Assembly (NCBI GenBank): GCA_964531695.1
Contig: CAZHEH010000055.1
Span: forward strand, 1-9,954
Source: JAGXKT01 sp964531695
Lineage (GTDB): Bacteria; Planctomycetota; Phycisphaerae; SM23-33
Length of the DNA: 9,954 bases
Direction of reading: 5' to 3'
The notes beneath the pieces were generated by a model. The model made no database searches. It saw only the letters and a program-made list of their open reading frames with translations, and was not told the DNA's origin. Positions 1 through 4,428 of the stretch are shown piece after piece. The position numbers and the translations under genes are program-made. Position 1 is the stretch's first letter, and every line of letters begins with the position of its first letter.

Positions 1-189
1 CATCGGCAGGTCCCGGGCCGTCTGAGTGAGCGTCCGGTGAACGTTCATTCGCCCGCCGCAGGCGGGACATCGCAACCTGCGCCTGCCGTCGCGTCGAAGG
101 TTCACCTGGACAATCTCGCTGCTCATGGTAATCTTCTGGACGACGTACCCTTCAAAGCGAAACAACGCACGAATGCCGTGCACATACAT
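1..189 (-). CDS. ISL3-family transposase, N-terminal part (cut by window edge)
   Basis: The reading frame is open from ATG at 189-187 to the window edge, giving the first 63 residues. The protein starts MYVHGIRALFRFEGYVV and continues to RLRCPACGGRMNVHRTL and then ARDLP. The CPxCG pair followed by an R-x-L-P segment is the start of the zinc-ribbon domain found at the N-terminus of ISL3 transposases, which bind the terminal repeats before the DDE catalytic domain moves the element. The DDE domain lies outside the window. The start is fixed by AGGAGG at 202-197, 7 nt upstream. The family call rests on about 30 recognisable residues; any other transposase with a similar zinc ribbon is the alternative. 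Confidence 0.72.
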   Translation of the reverse strand, partial: MYVHGIRALFRFEGYVVQKITMSSEIVQVNLRRDGRRRLRCPACGGRMNVHRTLTQTARDLPM

Positions 190-250
190 GGCTCAACCTC
201 CTGCCGCTCAATGAGTCGTGATAAACCATTGAAAAAGCAGAGGTTGAGCC
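190..250 (-). repeat. Inverted repeat linking IS end to transposase ribosome binding site
   Basis: GGCTCAACCTC at 190-200 and GAGGTTGAGCC at 240-250 are perfect 11-bp inverted copies separated by 39 nt. On the minus strand the outer copy is the presumed IS terminal repeat. The inner copy covers most of the AGGAGG ribosome binding site (202-197) and ends directly before the transposase ATG. An RNA that enters the element from outside could fold these arms together and hide the ribosome binding site. The repeat is seen directly; the regulatory role is inferred from known insertion-sequence behaviour (IS10 and IS50 type). Confidence 0.7.
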
Positions 251-263
251 TCTTTTCAAGCAT

Positions 264-632
264 TCAGTTCACCAGCAAGATTGAAGAAGGGCCCGTAAAC
301 AGGACCTCGGCATCCCGCTCGCGCTGGACGTAGTTCCGCACGGCCGTGTGCCAGTCGTCGTACTCCCGGTCGATCTTCTCCGGCGGGGCGTCGATGCTCG
401 GGCCGTCGTCGGAGAAGACCGCGAACCAGGCATCGTCGAACACGCGGTCCCAGTCGTCCCAGGCCTCGTCCTGGTGCAGCCGCTGGATGGCGTTGTGGAC
501 GACGGTACCGCGGCACTGGCCGAGCGTGCGGAACGCCGGCGCAACCCCCTGTAACCGCAACAGCAAGGCGTGCGGGCAGGAGAGGTAAGCGTTGATCTGC
601 CACTGATGGTACGGGCCTTCGAGTCGCGTCAT
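264..632 (-). pseudogene. PD-(D/E)XK (RecB/Cas4-like) nuclease, C-terminally truncated
   Basis: The 122-residue product starts MTRLEGPYHQWQINAYLSCP. The Y-x-x-CP segment near residues 15-20 and the RGTVVHNAIQRLH segment further on match the N-terminal helices and the G-x-x-x-H element of RecB/AddB/Cas4-like PD-(D/E)XK domains. Such domains normally run 200-300 residues and place the catalytic GxxD and (D/E)xK further on; those are absent here. The frame ends in GPSSILLVN, 13 bp before the proposed ISL3 end. One nucleotide over, the text reads PFFNLAGELNA, so a frameshift as well as the insertion may be involved. The start is chosen from AAGGAG in CACAAGGAGACC, 7 nt upstream of ATG (632). A short intact non-catalytic protein is possible but less likely. 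Confidence 0.55.
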
Positions 633-650
633 GGTCGGTCTCCTTGTGAC

Positions 651-662
651 TGCAAAGTTTGC
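651..662. repeat. TGCAAAGTTTGC element, copy 1 (possible operator)
   Basis: The core GCAAA-N-TTTGC is an odd-length perfect dyad. This copy lies in the divergent region between the nuclease-like gene and the XRE regulator, just upstream of the nuclease ribosome binding site. It shares GACTGCAAAGTTTGC (15 bp) with the copy at 1526. Position and symmetry suit a repressor site or transcription block, but it may be only a dispersed repeat. Confidence 0.5.
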
Positions 663-699
663 GGTTGAATGTAAATCGAACATCACCATGTCTGATCTT

Positions 700-728
700 A
701 GAGTATCGGCCGGGCCTATGTCCGTCAA
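700..728 (-). promoter_or_regulatory. Candidate sigma70 promoter for the nuclease-like gene
   Basis: Read on the minus strand, TTGACG (728-723) is followed after 17 bp by TACTCT (705-700). The -35 box matches the consensus at five of six positions, while the -10 box is weak. Transcription would begin near 693, leaving a leader of about 60 nt that includes the TGCAAAGTTTGC element at 651-662. This is pattern matching only. Confidence 0.35.
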
Positions 729-756
729 ACAAAAAATCAATTGTAGTGATTTTTAT

Positions 757-784
757 TTGCTCGGGGTACCGCCCCTCGTATACT
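757..784 (+). promoter_or_regulatory. Candidate sigma70 promoter for the XRE regulator
   Basis: TTGCTC (757-762) is followed after 16 bp by TATACT (779-784), a good -10 match, 32 bp before the ATG at 817. The spacer holds GGGG-TACCG-CCCC, a small dyad that could be contacted by an autorepressor. The surrounding 720-760 stretch is AT-rich for this window, as promoter regions often are. Confidence 0.45.
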
Positions 785-816
785 GGCGTCCAGACAGGCG
801 CATCCAGGACCTCCCT

Positions 817-1470
817 ATGGATTTTGCTGCAACATTCGGGGCAAACCTACGGCGCCTTCGTGCAAGTGCGGGCTTCCGTCAAAGGGATCTCGCCGAGAAG
901 TGTGACTGCGCGCAAGGGTACATAAGTAGCCTTGAAGCCGGTCAGTTTTCGCCTTCGATGAGCATCTTGCTGCGGCTGGCAGGCGCCTTGGCTGTGCCGC
1001 CCGCGGCTCTTTTGGCAACCAACGATGAAAACGACGTCAACCCGGGACGTTCGGGGGGAATCCCGATAATCAATGCCTCGCGCGACAGTACACTACCAGC
1101 CCCGCTCCTAAAGGAAGGCCAAGTGGTCAACCACGGCCGGACGGTATTCCGCGTCCCTGGCGTCCAGGCGAGCGAGACCTTCGCCGCCTATCTGCCCGAC
1201 GACGCGATGGATCCGCCCTTTCGAAAGCAAGACCTCGTCGTCTTCTCCCTGACCCGCGACGCGGCCGACGGGGACGCGGCCCTGGTTGACGTGGACGGCG
1301 AGGCGGTCTTCCGGACGGTGTGGGAACTGCCCGACGGCCAGTGGCGGCTCCAGCCGAGCAACGCGCGCTACGAGCCCCACGTGATCCGCGGCGATACGAA
1401 GGTACGGATGTGGCCGGCCATCGGCCGCTGGCAGCGTCTCCGCCGCGGCCGGGGCGGGCGAACGAAATAG
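817..1470 (+). CDS. XRE-family regulator with S24/LexA-like C-terminal domain lacking catalytic residues
   Basis: The 217-residue protein has a Cro/C1-type helix-turn-helix at about residues 7-62 (NLRRLRASAGFRQRDLAEK, then CAQGYISSLEAG as turn plus recognition helix). A C-terminal half at about 110-205 follows the LexA/CI peptidase pattern: AAYLPDDAMDPPFRKQDLVVF, then DGDAALV, AVFRTV, LQPSN and a final AIG. In active S24 repressors the serine of 'DSM' cuts the linker after DNA damage; here it is Ala130 (codon 1204-1206). The general-base lysine position reads Phe165. The domain probably keeps only dimerisation or ligand sensing. Start chosen at 817 because the HTH begins there and an AGGA (805-808) and promoter lie upstream; the open frame extends upstream to 631 but without family-like sequence. 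It is divergent to the nuclease-like gene and may control it. Confidence 0.85.
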   Translation: MDFAATFGANLRRLRASAGFRQRDLAEKCDCAQGYISSLEAGQFSPSMSILLRLAGALAVPPAALLATNDENDVNPGRSGGIPIINASRDSTLPAPLLKEGQVVNHGRTVFRVPGVQASETFAAYLPDDAMDPPFRKQDLVVFSLTRDAADGDAALVDVDGEAVFRTVWELPDGQWRLQPSNARYEPHVIRGDTKVRMWPAIGRWQRLRRGRGGRTK

Positions 1471-1480
1471 CCCCGCCGCT

Positions 1481-1499
1481 TGCAAAGTTTGCAGGCGCG
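1481..1499 (+). repeat. TGCAAAGTTTGC element, copy 2
   Basis: TGCAAAGTTTGCAGGCGCG lies 10 bp after the regulator stop. It matches copy 3 at 18 of 19 positions, with starts 45 bp apart. It sits in the 126-bp convergent gap between the regulator and the terminase-like gene, which holds no other gene. Confidence 0.6.
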
Positions 1500-1525
1500 A
1501 GGCGCCGAGTCGGCCGGTCGCGGAC

Positions 1526-1544
1526 TGCAAAGTTTGCCGGCGCG
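1526..1544 (+). repeat. TGCAAAGTTTGC element, copy 3
   Basis: TGCAAAGTTTGCCGGCGCG is the third copy. Its left flank (GAC) matches copy 1 at 651 and its right flank (GGCGCG) matches copy 2. No T-rich tail follows, so a simple intrinsic terminator is not indicated. Confidence 0.6.
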
Positions 1545-1596
1545 GGCGGGCTTCGGTGTCCGGATTGCGCGCTGCCGTGCGCTCCGTCCGCGGGCG

Positions 1597-2232
1597 CTAT
1601 GCTTGGCCGGAGTCCGTCTCCCCCTGCCGCTCGGCCTCCAGGAACTCGGGATCCGGCGCCAGGGCCCGCTGGACACGGGCCTCCGCCTGGGTCGCCTTGC
1701 GCCGCTCGAGCTCGCTCATGCCGCCTGCGCCGCGCAGGCGACCGGAGAGTTTCTGGCGCATCCTCGCCATCTCGTCCCACACCCCGAGACGCGTGGCCAT
1801 CATGTCGAGCAGCTTGATCGTGTCCTCCATGCAGACCTCGATCGAGCGGCTCCGGGGCCCTCGGTGCGTCTTGACCTTCCGTACCGGCGGCATGCTGATG
1901 CCCTCCCGCAAGAGCTGCTCCGGCGTCTTCCGGCCCTCGAGCAGGGCCTCCAGGCCCGCCAGCGACCGCCCGCTGAGTAGATGGTGCAGGAACAGGGACA
2001 TCTGCGCCCGGAGCGTATCCGGGTGCGATTCACGCTCCTGGACGGCGCGGACGATGGGCCCCGTCTCCAGCAACTCCTGCGGCCGGGTCTCGGCCCGGCG
2101 CGGGCTGTAGCCGGCGCCGATGTAGGCCTGGTACGCCGAGCCCTGGACCACATACAAGTCCACGAACGCCTGCTGCCGTGGCGGGAGGGCGTCCCAGGCC
2201 GGGGTGCACGGCCGCTTCCGTGTGACATCCAT
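1597..2232 (-). CDS. Phage-type terminase small subunit-like protein (Terminase_2 family), orphan
   Basis: The 211-residue protein has an N-terminal block at residues 16-65: LPPRQQAFVDLYVVQGSAYQ, then AYIGAGYSPRRAE and LLETGPIVRAV. This is the helix-turn-helix of phage terminase small subunits (pattern L-x-x-KQ-x-x-F, A-x-x-AGY, A-x-x-x-A-x-x-LL). In phages this subunit binds packaging-initiation DNA and delivers it to the large ATPase/nuclease subunit. Beyond residue 70 the protein is helical and charged and not recognisable. Start is supported by AAGGAG (2245-2240), 7 nt upstream of ATG at 2232. No large terminase, portal or capsid gene is visible, so it is either a prophage remnant or a bacterial DNA-binding protein of the same fold. 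It is divergent from the STGP protein at 2518. Confidence 0.7.
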   Translation of the reverse strand: MDVTRKRPCTPAWDALPPRQQAFVDLYVVQGSAYQAYIGAGYSPRRAETRPQELLETGPIVRAVQERESHPDTLRAQMSLFLHHLLSGRSLAGLEALLEGRKTPEQLLREGISMPPVRKVKTHRGPRSRSIEVCMEDTIKLLDMMATRLGVWDEMARMRQKLSGRLRGAGGMSELERRKATQAEARVQRALAPDPEFLEAERQGETDSGQA

Positions 2233-2517
2233 CTTCTGGCTCCTTGCGAGTCCGTTCCGGGGCCTCTACGACCTCTGCCTCTCATTATCGGCGACGGGAC
2301 GGCAATCGCCCAGGGAATCTGGACGTACCTTCCGAGGGCCCGCCTGTCTTCGCGCGTCCGCGGGCATCGCGGAGCGCTACCCCAACCGGTGGGGGAACCG
2401 AATCCGGCGTATTCAGGATTTTGGGGCATATCCCCTTCGGGTCGACGGATAACCGGACGATACAGTCAATAGAGAAGTCTACGGTACGCGTTCTCCGCCA
2501 AACAGAAAGGCGATGCC
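2233..2517. other. Divergent intergenic region (285 bp)
   Basis: This region separates the terminase-like gene (minus) from the STGP-motif gene (plus) and should hold both promoters, but no convincing -35/-10 pair was found. It contains two small dyads: CCCCA-ACCGG-TGGGG near 2381-2395 and GGGG-CATAT-CCCC near 2424-2436. TACAGT at 2461-2466 could be a weak -10 box for the plus-strand gene. Confidence 0.4.
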
Positions 2518-3498
2518 ATGACCCCTACGAAGCAACAACGCGCCAATCGACGGAATGCACAGAAATCCACCGGGCCCAAGACGGCCGGTGGCAAGGCGAA
2601 AGTCCGCCAGAACGCCGTGAAGCACGGCCTGTTCGCGCGGATGCCGGTGCTGCCCAAATTCGAGTCCGAGGAGGAATGGCAAGAGCACCTCCGCCTCGTC
2701 TTGGCCGAGCTGCAGCCCGTGGGGCACCTGGAGAGCGCGTTGGCGACCCGAATCGCCACGCTGCTGTGGCGCCTGCAGCGGGTCGCGCGGTACGAGGGCT
2801 CCGCTTCGGGGCACGTGATCGAGCACATCGACAACCAGCTGCAGATGGAATGGCTGTGCCGGGGCGAGCTCCGCGGTACCCTCACGGACTACCACAAGGC
2901 GGCCCAGGCGGCGGCCGAGGAGGAAGAGGCGCTGGGCGTCCTGGACGAGATCGCCGAAGCCCCGGATGCCAGATACGTACGCGGCGGCCTGTCGGCCCTG
3001 GAGTGGATGGCCCGGAGGTTCGGGCCCACGGACCTCTTTGGGCTCATGGCCAATCCCAACCTGCCTGAAGCGGACCGGGAATGGTTCGCCGAGAATGAGG
3101 AACAGGGGCCGTTGGTAGAGCCCCCCACGGCCGCCTTCTGCCGTCGTATCGTGGATGCCCTCGCGGCCCGGAAGGGCGTGGAGTCGTCGTCCCTGCTCGA
3201 CGCGGCCCGGAAGGTCCGTGCGGCCCAGCGCGATCGCCTCGTCGCCGAGCGGGATGCGTATCGCCGGATCCTGGAACGCCAACAGGAAAGCCAACTCCTG
3301 CCCCCCGGATACGAGCTTCAGAAGGTCCAGCGCCAGGAGGCGCATCTGGACCGGGCGCTGGAGCGGGCCTACGCCCGGCTTGAGAAACTCCAGACTCGGC
3401 GGCAGTGGCAGGCGGCCCCGCCGTCGGAGACACAGCAGGCGGGGGCGAAGAAGGGCAGCGGCGGCAGCGGCGACGGCTCGGGCCGGCCGGCTCGCTGA
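2518..3498 (+). CDS. Conserved protein of unknown function with N-terminal STGP/GK/NA-HGL motif
   Basis: The 326-residue protein opens with RRNAQKSTGPKTAGGKAK followed by RQNAVKHGLFA (residues 11-40). This motif heads a family widespread and often multicopy in environmental bacteria, with no assigned function that I know of. It is basic and glycine-rich, suggesting nucleic-acid contact, which is inference. The rest is largely helical: hydrophobic heptads near 55-110, an acidic AAAEEEEAL stretch near 135, and a long charged helix near 225-300 (KVRAAQRDRLVAERDAYRRI) that could form a coiled coil. The tail is low-complexity and glycine/serine-rich (GSGGSGDGSG). Start is supported by AGAAAGG (2504-2510), 7 nt before ATG. 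It has no signal peptide or membrane segment, so it is probably cytoplasmic. Confidence 0.8.
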   Translation: MTPTKQQRANRRNAQKSTGPKTAGGKAKVRQNAVKHGLFARMPVLPKFESEEEWQEHLRLVLAELQPVGHLESALATRIATLLWRLQRVARYEGSASGHVIEHIDNQLQMEWLCRGELRGTLTDYHKAAQAAAEEEEALGVLDEIAEAPDARYVRGGLSALEWMARRFGPTDLFGLMANPNLPEADREWFAENEEQGPLVEPPTAAFCRRIVDALAARKGVESSSLLDAARKVRAAQRDRLVAERDAYRRILERQQESQLLPPGYELQKVQRQEAHLDRALERAYARLEKLQTRRQWQAAPPSETQQAGAKKGSGGSGDGSGRPAR

Positions 3499-3520
3499 GC
3501 GCTCCGCCGGGCAGGCGGTT

Positions 3521-3575
3521 TGCGGAACAAAGCCATGGGCAAGACGGTGAGAACGATTCTGCGGAACAAAGCCAT
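3521..3575 (+). repeat. Direct repeat pair TGCGGAACAAAGCCAT
   Basis: TGCGGAACAAAGCCAT occurs identically at 3521-3536 and 3560-3575, start to start 39 bp, with an unrelated 23-bp spacer. Two copies are too few for a CRISPR array, and the layout resembles the pair at 1481 and 1526. It may be a lineage-specific intergenic repeat. Confidence 0.7.
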
Positions 3576-3746
3576 TCGCCCCAGCGGAGGAGGCAGACAA
3601 TCGTCTGTCGGATGCGGCGCGGCCTTCCGTTGGGCTGTCGCCGGCAACCGGCTGCCCTGCGGCCGGCCGTTGCGGACGCCCGGCCGGGGGAACGCCAAGA
3701 CGCCGATATCCGCGTCGATCCGAAGGCAATCGCGTCATCCCTCCGT

Positions 3747-3798
3747 GATTCCGGCCGGGGCGGCCCGGTTGCCGGGGCTTCCGCCCCGGCCTGGAATC
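3747..3798. repeat. REP-like GC-rich palindrome, possible bidirectional terminator
   Basis: GATTCCGGCCGGGGC (3747-3761) pairs with GCCCCGGCCTGGAATC (3783-3798), differing by one extra base in the right arm. Inside it GCCGGGGC-TTCC-GCCCCGGC (3771-3790) forms an alternative perfect 8-bp stem with a 4-nt loop. It lies 33 bp past the stop of the lipoprotein gene and about 250 bp past the STGP gene, so it could stop or protect either transcript. There is no T-run, which argues against a classical intrinsic terminator and for a REP-type element. Confidence 0.6.
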
Positions 3799-3831
3799 GA
3801 CGCGCCTCGGCCGCGGCGCGCCGCCCCTCGG

Positions 3832-4167
3832 CTACTCGTCGCCGCCGGTGAGGTTCTCCAGCGCCTCGCGGCCCTGTTCCCCGACCGACTTGGCGGCCTG
3901 AATCGCCGCCTCGCCCGCCTCCACGGCCTTCCGCATCGCTTCCTTGGCCTCGGGCGGGGCGTCCTCGAGCTTGGTCTTGAGTTCTTCGAGGGCCTCCTCG
4001 GCCTTGTCCATGTCCTGGTCCTTGACGTGCTGTTTGATCTCCTCCAGCTTCTCGTCGGCCATCTTCCGGGCTTCCTCGCTCGTCTCCGGCGTATCCTCCC
4101 CGCCGCAGCCGGCGGCGAAGAAGGCCACCCCGAGCAGCATCGGCGCAATCCAAGCGATCTGTCTCAT
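3832..4167 (-). CDS. Small charged helical lipoprotein
   Basis: The 111-residue protein begins MRQIAWIAPMLLGVAFFAAGC. This is a lipoprotein signal peptide with lipobox A-A-G-C and the modified cysteine at residue 21, so the mature protein should be lipid-anchored on the periplasmic side of a membrane. The mature part is almost entirely Glu/Lys/Ala-rich helix (KMADEKLEEIKQHVKDQDMD, EEALEELKTKLED), resembling small Lpp-like or coiled-coil lipoproteins; no enzymatic motif is visible. Asp is at the +2 and +3 region only as GGED, so sorting is unclear. Start is chosen at 4167 from AAGGAG (4180-4175), 7 nt upstream; the frame is open to 4269 but that extension is Arg-rich and would spoil the signal peptide. 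It is divergent from the surface-polysaccharide operon, so a shared envelope role is possible but unproven. Confidence 0.8.
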   Translation of the reverse strand: MRQIAWIAPMLLGVAFFAAGCGGEDTPETSEEARKMADEKLEEIKQHVKDQDMDKAEEALEELKTKLEDAPPEAKEAMRKAVEAGEAAIQAAKSVGEQGREALENLTGGDE

Positions 4168-4415
4168 CTCTCGTCTCCTTGCTCTTGTCATTCCGGGCTC
4201 GCCGCGCGGGTCCTTGCCACGCACGCTCCCGGGGGTCACGCGGCTGGCCGTAAGCCGCCTTTGCGGCAATCATAGGCAGCGGCACGCATATGGTGCGATC
4301 GTATGTGGGGCAGGGCTTCTGCCGGGGCTGGACAGCCGCAACCGGGCTCGCGATAACGCCCACCGGGCCTCCGTGCCGATAGATCGTGTACGGCGGAAGG
4401 GCATTCAGCGGATGT

Positions 4416-4421
4416 AAAGGA
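4416..4421 (+). promoter_or_regulatory. Ribosome binding site deciding the TTG start of the ATP-grasp gene
   Basis: AAAGGA lies 7 nt before TTG at 4429-4431, the same spacing used by its neighbours. Four bases earlier is an AUG-UAA start-stop pair (4412-4417) whose stop overlaps this site, itself preceded by GGAAGGG (4395-4401). Confidence 0.6.
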
Positions 4422-4428
4422 CGCGCGG

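Larger units (their letters stand above)
1..250 (-). mobile_element. ISL3-family insertion sequence, left-end part only
   Basis: The element is seen from its proposed outer end near position 250 through the transposase start at 189, and runs off the window at position 1. The end is called because GGCTCAACCTC (minus strand, 250-240) looks like the GG-starting terminal repeat of ISL3 elements and lies just before the transposase gene. Neighbouring sequence beyond 250 belongs to another gene. ISL3 elements usually duplicate 8 bp of target, so TGAAAAGA (258-251 on the minus strand) is the predicted target copy. The other end is outside the window, so the boundary and duplication cannot be confirmed. 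Confidence 0.55.
3499..3831. other. 333-bp non-coding stretch with repeats and palindromes
   Basis: This gap lies between the convergent STGP-motif gene and the lipoprotein gene. No frame in it gives recognisable protein. It holds two 16-bp direct repeats (3521-3536 and 3560-3575), a small dyad CAGAC-AATC-GTCTG (3594-3607), and the large palindrome at 3747-3798. Such content is typical of a repeat-accumulating convergent gap. Confidence 0.6.

Noticed and set aside
631..816. In-frame upstream extension of the XRE regulator to 631
   Set aside because: It covers the promoter-like AT-rich region and a repeated dyad, has no ribosome binding site at its start, and adds 62 residues with no family resemblance before the HTH.
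1481..1544. Repeats at 1481/1526 and 3521/3560 as CRISPR arrays
   Set aside because: Only two copies each, repeats of 12-19 bp, and no cas genes in the window.
2479..3738. 419-residue open frame on the minus strand
   Set aside because: It is the antisense of the STGP-motif gene, rich in Arg/Leu/Gly from GC codon bias, with no domain; the plus-strand frame has the conserved motif and ribosome binding site.
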